A stretch of DNA of 64,000 nt from positions 970,001 to 1,034,000 of the forward strand of contig OY754466.1 in assembly GCA_963575645.1 (NCBI GenBank), written 5' to 3'. The notes under the pieces were generated by a model. The model worked only from the letters and a program-made list of their open reading frames with translations. It was not told the DNA's origin and did no database searches. The stretch's first letter is position 1, and each line of letters begins with the position of its first letter. Positions 43,457-54,988 of this stretch are shown piece after piece. Source of the DNA: Xanthostigma xanthostigma. Taxonomy: Eukaryota; Arthropoda; Insecta; Raphidioptera; Raphidiidae. The position numbers were made by a program, and so were the translations under genes.

Positions 43457-44083
43457 AAAAAAAACTATTTAGCCCTTTAACACAACTTTGAAACATTTTT
43501 CTGATCAATCCAACATCTGCGTCCAATTTGTTACGCAATTTTCAAAAATGATGTGAAACTCCAGTCTCGACATCCGACCGAAATACTGAAATAAACTTAA
43601 TCGCTGCTGAACCAATTTGATAAGGTTTCGTCAAAATCGATATCGTGCGGGTAAAATCGATGTATATATACGCGTGGGATTTTCTATAAATATTTCAAGT
43701 GTCTAAAACATGTAAATAATTCTAGTTTTTATAAGTTATAAAAAAAATAAATACTGCATCTAAAATTTCAACGGTTGATGTTTACTGCAAAATAATTACA
43801 GAAACATGGCATAGAAGTTAGTAAACAAATTATAGCTATCCGGAAAAACAATGTAAAAAATTGCCATTTTTATTTTACTTTAAAGAGAAACAGAATACGC
43901 TGTCAAAAAATCTTATTTAACAATCACCTAAGATTGATTGTAACCACAAATATTTATCCAAAAGAAATCGATATTGCTCGAAAAATAATTAATCGACTGA
44001 AACGATATTTTTTGTATTTTAAAAACCGTTGATCTAACGCATTGAGGAAAAAAAGTGCAGCCAGTTTTGCTCAATGTGCAACA
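43457..44083. other. Intron stretch without recognised element
   Basis: AT-rich. No shared repeat recognised. Confidence 0.5.
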
Positions 44084-44680
44084 TCATATAATATATTAAT
44101 ACGCTAAGGTTAAAGATGTTTGCCTCCCTTTTTAGAAAAAACCTCACAATTTCTCCACATAAATTATATATCATTTTACAGATAATTGCTTGCTCTACTG
44201 ACATCGACAACTAAAAAATGTATTATTGGTTTTGTTTTTGTAAATTAATTAAAATACAGCAACGCTCAACAACGTCTGCCATCTGACGGCTTTAATTTTG
44301 AAACAACGTCAACACTTCGATCTGTCATTTGACCTTCATATTGTAATACAACAGACACAATACTGCACACTGCCATCTGACGGCTTTAATTTTGAAACAG
44401 CGAGCAACGCTGAACAACGTCACAGCAATGCTGCATGATGCCATCTGACGACTTAGCTCAACGCTTTTGCTACTTGTGCCTCTATATGACAATTTTAGTA
44501 AAATATTTTTTCGATCTGTCATCTGAGCTTCATATTGTAATACAACAAAAAGAAGAACGTTATAAGCAGTGTGCAAAATTAGAAACGAATTGAATACCTG
44601 CAATCATATTTAAAAAATAATTTTGTAAAGTGATAATTATTATACTTATTTAGTGCGAATAATTCGCACAGGCCACCTAC
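44084..44680 (+). mobile_element. Non-autonomous Helitron family A, copy 3
   Basis: Starts TCATATAATATATTAATACG after A. Contains repeated GCCATCTGACGGCTTTAAT phrases and ends with the GTGCGAATAATTCGCAC hairpin and AGGCCAC. The terminal CTAG has drifted to CTAC. Confidence 0.83.
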
Positions 44681-45000
44681 TACTATAGTAAAGTAAGCGG
44701 TCCACTGAGCCTTTGAAATACACGGAGAGCGTTTTCGAGCATTATTGTTGTCCACTAAGCTTCTAGAACATTAAGCGCATTTGTTTCCTGCATTAGCTAT
44801 TCAAACATATATGTAATCTTATGTTTATGCATTTATTATTTTTTTTTTCGCTTGAACTTTATAAAAAGACATTCTGAAATCAGATACAACTATATGCAAA
44901 TGACCACTTAAGTATTTCTTCAATTATCACGACGCGGTGAATCATTATTTGATTATAATTTTATTTACAAGGGCGATTGCACCCTTTCAGAGACCTGACG
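44681..45000. other. Intron stretch without recognised element
   Basis: No feature recognised. Confidence 0.5.
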
Positions 45001-45504
45001 CAAACCTTATAGACTTGGTTCTCGGTTAAATTGATCGAAAATGGTTTTATTTTTAAGTTTAAAGGTCACTAAGAAAAAGTGTCCATGGGCGCATTACCTA
45101 AAAACCAATAAGATTTTTAGCTATAGATATGTTTAGCGAGATTTTAGATATAGGGATATCAATTGATTTCACAAACATGTTCCATGTTCAACTTTTGTGT
45201 TTTTTTTACAAATAGAAAAATAGTCGAAAACTAGGTTATGTTGGAAGGTGTCATCCCTGTATATTGTATAAAATAATAATGTCATATTCGGATTCAGCGG
45301 ACTCGAAAACATATTTCTAAAGCTTAGGATTTTCTAAGATTGTGACAATGGATATATCTAAAATCTCGCTAAACATATCTGTAGCTAAAAATCTATTGGT
45401 TTTTAGGCTATGCGCCCATGGACACTTTTTCTTAGTGACCTTTAAACTATAAAGTAAAACCATTTTCGATCAATTTAAACGAGAACCAAATCCCGTGAGG
45501 TTTG
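45001..45504. repeat. Inverted-repeat element, about 504 bp
   Basis: CAAACCTTATAGACTTGGTT and AAGTGTCCATGGGCGCAT on the left (45001-45160) return inverted at 45355-45504 (ATGCGCCCATGGACACTT). Arms about 155 bp, about 90% alike by eye, spacer about 190 bp. Non-coding; no clear target duplication. Confidence 0.75.
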
Positions 45505-45586
45505 AAATATTCTGCATTTTAAAGGATTTTAGAATAGATTGCACTCATTTTTACACGCTTTATATAAGTTTCACTTGTAAGTTTTT

Positions 45587-45625
45587 ATGTATGTATGTAT
45601 GTATGTATGTATGTATGAATACATG

Positions 45626-45656
<31 letters not shown>

Positions 45657-45735
45657 GTATGAATACATGTATGTAGGTATGTATGTATGTATGAATGAAT
45701 GCATGTATGTATGCATGTATCTATGTATGTATGTT
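45587..45735 (+). repeat. GTAT microsatellite
   Basis: Imperfect (GTAT)n tract with occasional GAAT and CAT variants, about 150 bp. Confidence 0.95.
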
Positions 45736-45811
45736 TGTAATCTCGTTTGGACTACAGCGAGTGGTTTATTACTGTAGTGTAATATGCCAGCACGGTAACT
45801 ATAGTGCTGGC

Positions 45812-46020
45812 AAAACACGCTTTATATCGAACTAAAAAGTAAAAAATATTTTTTTTAAAATAAGCTTGAAACAATAATGAATAAAAAATACTAGTATTAT
45901 TGTGAAAAAAGCGCCCCACGCTTTTTTCACAATAATACTAGTATTTTTTATTCATTATTGTTTTAAGCTTATTTTAAAAAAAATATTTTTTACTTTTTAG
46001 TTCGATATAAAGCGTGTTTT
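45812..46020. repeat. Near-perfect palindrome
   Basis: Arms of about 101 bp (AAAACACGCTTTATATCGAA and inverse) surround a spacer of about five bases; I count a single mismatch. AT-rich, non-coding. Class unknown: a hairpin MITE or an inverted duplication. Confidence 0.9.
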
Positions 46021-46762
46021 TTAGTTTTTTTTAAACTATATTTTTCATTTTAGCAACCGGTGACTAAAAAAACCGAGATGTATGTAATTCCTAGACAAAA
46101 TATGTCATTTGAGCGACAGGTAGGTACTAAAAGTAAAATTATTTTATCAAATGGCATGTGTCGATAACCTTTTTTAACGTTTGCTTATTTGACACACAAC
46201 ACGGAAAGTGTTATTATAATAATGAATAATATACACGAGGTAAAACAATTTTACCGGTTTTTGTAGACACTTATTTCAGTTGGAGAACATTTAATTGGCA
46301 TTGACATTGGCCTTTACGGTCACTGAATCAGTAGAGTAAATGATAAATTAATAATGCATTTACAGGCATGCAAACTTTGTGTTTATAATACAAACATACA
46401 GGTAGATAGATATTATTATATAGGATATTGAAACGTGCCACCGTTACTCGATGTTATCCGAGGCCGCAGATTTCAAGACACACTAGCTTGAAGCGCATGG
46501 CCTTTAGTTTTCACTTTTGCAGTGTGTAGTGTAAACAGCATATCGCTCTTTGCCAGCCAGCGTTCACGCCGAACTACAGTCTAAGCGAAAGTCGCTCTAA
46601 TTATACATATTCGAATTTGTTATTGAGAGTTGTCGTTAAACGGAGAGAAGAAATAATCTATGAATCTTTTTTACTATAATAATATGTATTTACATTCATT
46701 CTACCACAAATTACAACGCTTATTGCTTATAGTTTGTTATCTTTGCTTGACGTTTTTCGTCT
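46021..46762. other. Intron stretch without recognised element
   Basis: TACAGTCTAAGCG near 46575 could be the far end of the Tigger-like repeat to the right, but the match to its other end is weak. Confidence 0.4.
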
Positions 46763-47015
46763 CAACAAACAAAAAAACAAATTTCTTACAATCTTTGGTA
46801 CGCATGATGCCGACAACAAAGCAACAAAATAACAAACAAGTACTGTTCATTGCTTAATGATGGCGTATTGTTGTCGTTATTTAGAGAGTGGGTGTTGTCG
46901 TTATTTAGAGTGTATCATTGTATGAGGAACAAGGTGAACCAACTAGAGTTAAGTAATTTCGACGTTTTAAGAAGTTTGTCGTTATATCGAGTGACGTTAA
47001 ATGGAGTTTACACTG
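46763..47015 (+). repeat. Tigger-like element end, copy 2
   Basis: Close match to 17053-17302, ending GGAGTTTACACTG before TA. About 250 bp; no transposase recognised. Confidence 0.55.
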
Positions 47016-49033
47016 TATATAGCTTTGCAAACTTGGGTTTCAAGTCGCTGACTAGAATCATTGTTTGTTGGACGGCCATCTCAGCTCTGACAAACACACA
47101 ACACAGACAGAGCGAGTGGTATATTGGCGCCTAAACTAGGTCAACTCTTCTCAGGTGTAAGGTTTTCTTACGCGTTTCGTTTAATGCATGTGGGTATTGA
47201 CTAAATGTATTTTTAAAAATTACTATCAATAAATTTTTATTTATGAATCTATATTTCATTTTAATATTGTCATAATGCCATATTTTGGCGTCTAGACGAA
47301 AGTTTTAAGTTTCCAAATAGGTGGCGGCAACGCATACAATAATGCACAGAGCCGGCCTTGGAAAGATGTGTAATGTCATTTGTTCAGGTGACCGTAGAGA
47401 GTTGCATATCGGGAGATAGATGAAGTGGCCCCGATTTACGCTTGCAAACAATCTACAATATCTACCATTTATCTACTCAATGTCATGTTCTAAAATGTTG
47501 AAGCAAATTCTAATACATAACCTAATTGTTAATTGCATTCTATAATGAATGATGTATGGAGACTATAGACAAGGAGTAAAAACTCCAAGCATACAAATAG
47601 CTTCCTATAAAATAAGAGGTCAGCGGAAAGTCGAAAATAAGCCTAATTTATGGTTACCTACTAGATTTTGATACGCTGAATCCAATGAGCACAGGCGCAG
47701 CTCTGTATCTTGTCTAGTTTCGGAGATAATCGAGTTTTAAATTTTCAAACTTTAAATGCTTATAACTTCGAAACCAGAAGAGATACAGTTCTGCGCTTGT
47801 GATCATTCGATTCAGCGCACTTTTTTCTATAAGGTCAAGTAAATTCAGGCATATCCGTGACACTTTTATATTTTCCAAAAAAATTGAAAAAATTGAAGTT
47901 TTTCGATGTTTTCGCAAATCGGCGGCTTTTTGAAGCACTAGGAGCCTTCCGATGCGGTTAATATTATGTGTACATATGGAAAAAATCACGCTGAATCCAA
48001 TGAGACGACCCGCAACTCTGTATCTCCTTTGGTTTAGGAGTTAGACGCGTTTTTATAAATTTTTCTTGAAAAAATTAAAAACGCTATAACTTGAAAACTA
48101 CAATAGCTACAGACTTCTAGATAGGCTCATTCGATTCAGCATGATTTTTTGCATAGGACCAAGTCATTTTCAACCATATATTATATAAATTTCCGGTCGA
48201 TACTGCACTTTATTTAAAATATTCTTTTAATTTTATTTTAATATTTTAAACATTTCGTCTTTGTAGATATGTGCAACAGAGTGAGGTTATATTGTGTCGT
48301 TAAATCTGGATGATGCACTTCCGTAAACGCTTTCGTCAGGCATACTCCCCAAGTCAAAGAAGTTTTACTTCAAAAAATTGAATTACAATTATGGTCGGCA
48401 CTTATTTCCTAGTTTTTTCACTCTCGATTTTTCTATATTACATTCTGTAGATAGTAGAAAATATTGTCTTCAAGTCGTGTAATTAAAAGATACTATCATA
48501 AACATTATGTTGATTGATTTAAGGTCAATGTGCTAATTCAATATCATTTTATACACACAAACGTGACAAATCAGTTGCCATCGCCATAAATCAATAGTCA
48601 ATTATTTGCTAATGAGAAATGTGGCATTAATTACCATCAAACCGTGCGAATATCAGTATAGCTACCGCGTGGGTTACCAAGGTAACACAAAATAAATATG
48701 TAACAATTTTTTAATCATAACGCAATCTTTTCGAATAATTTGCATATCCACTTATCGATTATGGTGTTTGTTTAAACGTTAATTATAAGCTTGTTAATTG
48801 GACGTAATCTATACAAGGTTTAACAGAAAGTTTAAAGAATATATCACGGGTTTGACAATATCCCGGTGACATATATAAGTTTCCATACATCAAGAGCAAT
48901 CTAATGTCCCTGTCAACTAGAAAATTAGATTTTTCAAGCTAAATTTTGCAAGTCAGTAAAAAATTACTAGATTTGACAAAGTACCGCAACCGTACGCCAT
49001 TTTGGATCGTTCGATTCAAGTAAAATAATAATA
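47016..49033. other. Intron stretch; diverged internal duplication
   Basis: No gene. The phrase ACGCTGAATCCAATGAG followed by GCAACTCTGTATCT or GCAGCTCTGTATCT occurs at about 47674 and 47990, and TCATTCGATTCAGC-like text at about 47801 and 48128. This looks like an old tandem duplication of roughly 320 bp. Confidence 0.45.
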
Positions 49034-49801
49034 TAAATAAAATTATCGACCAATTTTTCAGACAATATATTAACAAAAAAAATTGGTTGTCTGTAAAGTC
49101 GGTTTACGGACGATAGTTTTACGTGATAACGTCATAAAGAAACATTGAACCATACTCGTAAAGTGTTGAAAAAAAACTTTTTTTATTTTTCACATTATAC
49201 GTATACGTTTCCAAACATTTATTTTTACATATTTAAATAGTAAAATTAGAGTTCTAACCAACTGTAGAAACGGTTTTTAAATATAATGAACCGTTTTCAA
49301 AATACACGCAGTTTTAATAAACGGACGGTCGGGTGGTGTGGATTTTTCACTCCCTGTAAGTATATATACGAGCGAACTGTGGCAGTCTATTGGAAGTTTG
49401 TGTCTTGTGATCTTTAATAAATAAATTTTTGTAGCTGTCAAACTTGGGCCGATCGTGCTTCTCTATCGCTTATACTGCGCTCTCGCTTACACGCACAGTG
49501 TCAGGCGGAACGTGACACATTCCGGAACGTGACACTTTTTCGTACATGCAGCCGGTGTTTCATCAATTTATAAGACGTTATCACGTCAATAATATATAAA
49601 TTAATACGGATTTCATTAAAAATAAATAGAAACTAAATATTAATTATTTTTTATATTTTTAGATCAGTTCTGAAGAAGATCCAAATCCGGATTGAAACGT
49701 TAATGTATTAATTTATATATTTTTTTGTTAATATATTGTCTGAAAAATTGGTCGATAATTTTATTTATTGATGAGTTCTAATCAGACGTTAATCAAAGAT
49801 T
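49034..49801 (+). mobile_element. Palindromic retroelement family D, copy 2, split by a core-swapping copy
   Basis: Left arm TAAATAAAATTATCGACC to ATATATTAACAAAA, then the insert (49083-49587), then the centre and right arm to CAGACGTTAATCAAAGATTG. The CTGAAGA-stem-GAAACGTT motif is at 49670-49701 (stem GATCC/GGATT). Confidence 0.8.
49083..49587 (+). mobile_element. Core-swapping family, third core type (copy 6)
   Basis: Conserved ends (TTGGTTGTCTGTAAAGTCGG and ACGTTATCACGTC) and CGCACAGTGTCAGGCGGAAC. The core (about 49135-49490) is unlike any other copy. The tandem part uses GAACGTGACACATTCCG-type units. Confidence 0.85.
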
Positions 49802-50578
49802 GAGGAAAAAAAAGTTCAAAAATAAATATTTTCATATTAAAAAAAAAGGTAGGTATATTATTAATCAAAGGTTGATACAAGCTGATATAATTATATAGCA
49901 CAGGACAAAATGAAAATTCAATTTCAAATTTTAAAATCTTCTTTAATATGATAGCACTGACTATTTACAAATTTCAAGGGGAACACAAGAAGAAATACTG
50001 TCAAGTTGAATTATGTGGTCAAATAATTTTTATTGTTCAATAATAATTGTCGTTTGAGGTTGTAACGAAAATTTGCAATTAATATCTCATGGTCAGGGTT
50101 CAAAAAACTATATGAATGTTAAGGTAATTCAGTTTTTAACAATAAAAATGTACAGTTTTATAATTTATATTCCGGGGAACCGGTATATTAAACCTTGCTA
50201 ATATACAAAAGTATTTTTCGATACTCTGAAATAGTGTTACAGATGAAGAAAAAAGAGCCATTTCATGAACAACGAACTATCAAACATTTTTGGGTAGGTA
50301 TTAATATTTCAAAATGCCTCAAAGACTCTTTTTTGCAAAATTAAAATTACAAGGCTTGGCTAGGCCCCATTACCTTTCGGCCAGGTGTTCGATTTTGTGT
50401 TCAGACATTATAAAAGAAGTGTTGCACAAGTTCTCACGTTGCCTCAAGTACCAACCCAAAAAACGTTTGATAGCTCTTGGACTATTATCTAATAATGCCA
50501 ACTTGACTTTACCAATTACAGTAATAATTATTGCGTATGTCATCCCATTTTTTCTACACTTGAGCAACTTAACAGATA
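49802..50578. other. Intron stretch without recognised element
   Basis: A plus-strand frame of 94 codons ends here but shows no family motif. Confidence 0.4.
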
Positions 50579-51089
50579 CATGGTGTCCCACGACATGACT
50601 GCCATAGCCTGAGACTGTGTTGCCGGAGTGATTTCAAGTCAAAAATGTTTAATGAACATATACCCGGAAAGCTATCCTAACTGAGCTAGAAGCATTTGAA
50701 ATTTTAGATAAGTAGTAGTAGGAATTCCCTATAATAATTTAAAAACCATTAAAAAAGAAATCGCTTTATTGAATTAGTTGCTCAAAATGTCCACCCAGTT
50801 GCTGTATACATAGTCTAGCTCTTCTTAGAATTGAAGTGGTAGCTCTGCGAAGAGTCTCAGGATCAGCACGAATAAATACTAATGGTGATTCACAGCCACC
50901 TGGTCTTTTTAATAATAACAAAACCAACAGCCGAACCTAATACCTGCATTACTTACTTATTTAAAATTTCAAATGCTTCTAGCTCAGTTAGGATAGCGTT
51001 CCGAGTATATGTTCATTAGATAGTTTTGACTTGAAATCACCCCAGCAACACAGTCCCAGGCTATGGCAGTCATGTCGTGGGACACCCTG
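50579..51089. mobile_element. TIR element with about 130-bp arms, copy 2
   Basis: Reverse orientation relative to 29636-30139, with the same GGTGTCCCACGACATGACTG ends. The left terminal bases have decayed and no target duplication is readable. Confidence 0.85.
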
Positions 51090-51689
51090 TATAAATATCC
51101 CAATTACTAAGTTCATCGGCGTAACCTGAACTTTATTCAAAATAATCTAAGCATAGCAAATGAACAGCGTAATCAATGCGAATTAAATATCTAACAATAG
51201 ATTACTATATCTCAACAACTCCATACAATTCCGCATTATTGTAAGAAAACAATAGCGGCAACAAAAATATTATTATTATGTCATTATTTTATAAAAAATA
51301 TTTGGAGAGTGTTAGCACACATTACGATTAAGTGCGTTACTTGTTACTGAAAACAGCGGATTTGCACTACAATTCAAACATTTATTAAGTAACGCAGATA
51401 ACGGACGATTTCCCACAAATAATCAATCTGTGATCTGACAAGGAAATTCGATGCAGTGACGTCAGGTCACGTGAGTTCCGACGCGAATTTTAAAAAGCTA
51501 TATTTTAACGCGCGTTTTTTAAATGAACCCTGCATATTTTTAATTTTAAATATATTTAAATCGTTTCTTTACGCTGAGAAAAGAAGATTGCGTGCATGTT
51601 CTTTGTTACAAAAAATGTAAAACTCAATTTCCTTAAAAAAAATGCATTTTCGATATTATAAAAATATTAAATTGGCGTTGTAGAGAACT

Positions 51690-51826
51690 GTCCCTTATCT
51701 CTATGGTGACTGATGATGCAAAACAATGCTTGTTTGAGTAAACAAATTTCTGGTTTTCTGCAGCGTTCTCTCTCTTAACTGAGAACACTCACTTATGGCA
51801 AGATTAAGCACTAGCGTACTCTAGTT
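51690..51826 (+). repeat. Short TIR repeat, copy 2, interrupted
   Basis: Matches 29100-29240 (TTATCTCTATGGTGACTGAT, CTGGTTTTCTGC, GCGTACTCTAGTT). It is cut by the palindromic element that follows and resumes at 52091 with GTACTCTAGTTACTTATAT. Confidence 0.7.
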
Positions 51827-52091
51827 AAATCTTTGATTAACGTCTGATTAGAACTCTTTAATAAATAAAATTATCGACCAATTTTTCAGACAATATATTA
51901 ACAAAATATAATTAATACATTAACGTTTCGATCCCGATTTGGAAATAGAAACTAAATAAGTATTAATTATTTTTTTATATTTTTAGATCCATTCTGAAGA
52001 AGATCCAAATCGGGATCGAAACGTTAATGTATTAATTATATTTTGTTAATATATTGTCTGAAAAATTGGTCGATAATTTTATTTATTGAAG
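51827..52091 (+). mobile_element. Palindromic retroelement family D, copy 3
   Basis: Left arm AATCTTTGATTAACGTCTG through CGATCCCGATTTGG; right arm CCAAATCGGGATCG back to ATTTTATTTATTG. GTACTCTAGTT is present at both borders (51816-51826 and 52091-52101), an 11-bp duplication. The motif CTGAAGA + A + GATCC-loop-GGATC + GAAACGTT lies at 51994-52025. Non-coding. Confidence 0.85.
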
Positions 52092-52319
52092 TACTCTAGT
52101 TACTTATATCTCTGCGGTACTAATTGATAACGCAAGCAGCGCGAAATTGGGGGGGGGCTTCGGATTCAAGTCCCGATAGCGATGGTGAAAGAAGACACCT
52201 ATGTTTTTAATGTTTCTCTGGAAGCAGATTCGAATATAAAGTAAAAGTCAAGATTTCCTCAACGTTAAACGGATACTGCTGTATCTAATAATGTCTTCAG
52301 CATAAAATAGTGTTGATGT

Positions 52320-52619
52320 TACGATGAAGGAAGGTTTTGGTTGAGGATCATAAATAAGCTTTACCAATGTTGCGCTAGTGGCCAACGTTTCGAAAAAAAT
52401 ATTTTTATCTTCAGAGCTTCAAGCTGGTCAAAAGGTGGTAAATTGTTGTAACAATATACATGATCATTATTATTATGAGTTATATTGTTAGAACAATTTA
52501 CTACCTTTTGACCAGCTTGAGCCCCTGAAGATGAAAATAAATTTTTCGAAACGTTGGCCACTAGCGTAATATTAGTAAAGCTTATTTATGATCCTCAACC
52601 AAAACCTTCCTTCATCGTA
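52320..52619. mobile_element. Palindromic element with CTGAAGA...CGAAACGTT motif (family E)
   Basis: Arms of about 125 bp (TACGATGAAGGAAGGTTTTG and inverse) around a centre rich in TTATT. The right arm contains CTGAAGATGAAAATAAATTT followed by TTCGAAACGTTGG (52525-52555); the left arm holds the mirrored copy (52388-52417). Sequence unrelated to family D. It ends 26 bases from transporter exon 1. Confidence 0.85.
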
Positions 52620-52645
52620 TCTATAAAAATCTTAAATTTACTTAC

Positions 52646-52781
52646 CGACCCAGCTGGCTTCGTCACTATCGATAGAAATGTCGGTATTAGGTGTCATCAG
52701 TTGCGGAATGAGTATAGCTGAATAGCCTTGAGTTAGTCCTACAACCAAGCTGGTGGTGTGGGCAGCAAAACATGCTGCTAC
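52646..52781 (-). CDS. Sugar transporter (Tret1-like), first visible exon
   Basis: 136 bp coding VAACFAAHTTSLVVGLTQGY through DSDEASWV: TM1 and the following extracellular loop. The family pattern (GLTxGWS-P-LP-L ... EASWV) is clear. Acceptor ATTTCAG/GTAGCA at 52782, donor GTCG/GTAAGT at 52646, leaving phase 1, which joins the middle exon as GTC-GCA (V-A). There is no in-frame ATG at its start, so a short N-terminal exon with the initiator must lie upstream (coordinates above 52781, perhaps beyond the window). I could not identify it. Confidence 0.92.
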
Positions 52782-53696
52782 CTGAAATTAATTATTTCAG
52801 TTAAAATAAAGTTTAGTGACACTTCTCTCTGCAAGCAAATTAGTAGTGTCTGGCCAAAAAACCCGACTTCGTCGAGACTTTCGACTTCGGCCGAAATGGG
52901 CCGAAGTTTTGGCCGAAGCCGAAGGTATCTAGTAAGCGCCGAAATTGAACGAACCGTTGCGAATGACCGAGAACGCGATGGATCAAGGCAGTTGGCCGCA
53001 GGATAATTTTATATATTACGAGGACGTAAAAAATAATCGAAAAATCGGATTTTTTTTATTTATTCAAGGTCATACTGTCATACCTGGGTCTAGTTAAATT
53101 CATTTCCAATGCAGTATTAATTTTAATAAGAACTTGAAAATGATTTGTAAAAGATGAGCAATAAAAAAGCCAAAAAAAAAACAGTAAATCCCACTTTGTG
53201 TTATGAATTATGATCATAAAAATGCAGTTGAATGTGTTAATAGTCCAAGAGCCAACAATGGATTTCAAGTAGTCATTTGTGAAAATGTAGGAATGATGGT
53301 CGACTCTGGCAGTCTTCTGCGCCCGGGGTCCCGAAAATAAATACAATAAAAATTTAGTTCTGAAGATCTGTCAAAAAGAAAATATAACAAGCATGCTTTG
53401 GTTAATTTTTACATGTGAAACCATGCAAACGAACAGAAAATATCATAATATTTATTACTAGACGTTACCTGCATTCCACACACGTTAACATAAATGTTAT
53501 TTTGTTTATTGTAATATACGAATTAATTTCAATATCTTGAGCTGTTATTCGTTTGCATAATATGGCTTCACATGTAAAAATTAACCAAAGCATGTTTGTC
53601 AACTGCGTAACTATTTTTGGACAGTTCGTCAGAAAAAATGAGCAACTGATTTTTTCATTCTCAAAATATTTTGGGGTAATATATCCCGGTCGCAGG
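52782..53696. other. Upstream intron or flank; CTTCGGCC-rich patch
   Basis: Positions 52865-52930 contain several overlapping inverted CTTCGGCCGAA / GGCCGAAG units, probably a fragment of a TIR element. No exon recognised. Confidence 0.4.
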
Positions 53697-53979
53697 CAGT
53701 AGCTTAACTATAGGGTGGTAAAACGGGCAAAATGTTACGGGCCCCCGACCCGAGAGGCCGTTAGGACAGGACGAACCTAACATTTATTACAAAATTTAGT
53801 GAAAAATATTAATTTTGTGTTTAATCAATTTAAGTTAGGTATTAACTCAAGACCATATACTTACACGAATTATACAAATATCTACTTTACTTCGTGATTA
53901 TAAAGATGAAACTTTTTTATATTAAGTGAGGGCCCCATCCGATAAATAACGGGAGTCAGGTGGTATAGCTATGCCACTG
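53697..53979. mobile_element. hAT MITE, copy 2
   Basis: Starts CAGTAGCTTAACTATAGG and ends ATAGCTATGCCACTG. Flanked by GTCGCAGG (53689-53696) and GCCGCAGG (53980-53987), an 8-bp duplication with one change. 283 bp, non-coding, matching 33835-34115 in reverse. Confidence 0.87.
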
Positions 53980-53987
53980 GCCGCAGG

Positions 53988-54984
53988 GGACTGTCTTTAA
54001 TTTTCACGTCTGTTGAAATCCGTTGCTAGCTCTCGACCTATTAGTAATTTGACACTGGCTACTGACGAATTATTAGGGAAAAAAACCAATCCTCGATTGC
54101 CGACACAGTGATGTAAGTGATATTTGATCGTTTCCCAGGAACGAACAATAAAGTAATATAATCTAGGCAAGTCGTATAGAAAATTAGCATTGAATAATCT
54201 GCAAATAATCATATAGCTATGCTATCGATGTAGGTAATTGTTGTGGTTTCATATATAGACGTCCCAGAAGTAAGTTCTTAAATACAGAGCGCAAATTCTT
54301 TGTGAAATTCGGAATCGCAATCGATTTTGTTTAAAAAAAAGAACACTAAAGCTGGGTTGATGAAAGCATTGTCAAAAAATTTAATGTGGAAATGATCTTT
54401 AATTGTGATCATAAATAATTATAGTTTTTATACATTCTACCGTGCGTAAGGAAGTATCAAAAATGTATTTTTTTTTCAAAAAAACGTAGTCCTTCGGAAA
54501 ACACTGCGGAATTACTAAAACTGAGTCTAATACATTTTTTAACTTCCCAGTATATTGGGAAGTTATTGTAATGGGTCCGAAAATCGAAATCAATTTTTTT
54601 ACAATTTTTTATTACAATATTTTCTTCGTCAAAATGAATTTTTCGCATGTACAATGTATCTCTCTTAACAAAACGTCCATGACGAGTATTTTTTTCTTCA
54701 TACCTCGTTTGAAAGTACTTACTTACTTTCGGCATCAATTGTAAGGCAGAAAGTCTAACATTTACGCATTGGTGGAACTACACACACTGATTCGGGAAGT
54801 ACGTACGTTCGGGCGGCATAGTAGAGAAAAAATAACCTATGAACTGTTGTTTAAATGTCGTTTCCATAGCAACCCTATAACATTTGAGTTAATAGTCGCG
54901 AACAGCTGTCATTCGTGTTTTTACGTATAACCTCAAAGCTGTTTGCTTGGAATTTATCTGTGTTTTTATGTAATTATTAAGTAA
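53988..54984. other. Stretch without recognised gene
   Basis: GACGTCCCAGAAGTAAG near 54258 echoes a phrase at about 2675. No coding motif recognised. Confidence 0.45.
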
Positions 54985-54988
54985 TTAA

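Larger units (their letters stand above)
40318..52645 (-). other. Transporter intron 1, 12.3 kb, transposon-rich
   Basis: GTAAGT donor next to 52646 and a pyrimidine-rich TTGTAG acceptor at 40318. It contains a hAT MITE, a solo LTR candidate, Helitron A, two core-swapping copies, several palindromes, a Tigger-like end and a TIR element, listed separately. Confidence 0.88.

Noticed and set aside
45585-45818. Minus-strand frame of 77 codons rich in Tyr-Ile-His-Thr
   Set aside because: It is a translation of the GTAT microsatellite.
50314-50598. 94-codon plus-strand frame as a gene
   Set aside because: No family motif; its end runs into the TIR element at 50579.
51994-52025. Calling the shared motif a proven hammerhead ribozyme
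   Set aside because: One extra base before stem II and no loop in stem III depart from the canonical fold; kept as a hypothesis only.
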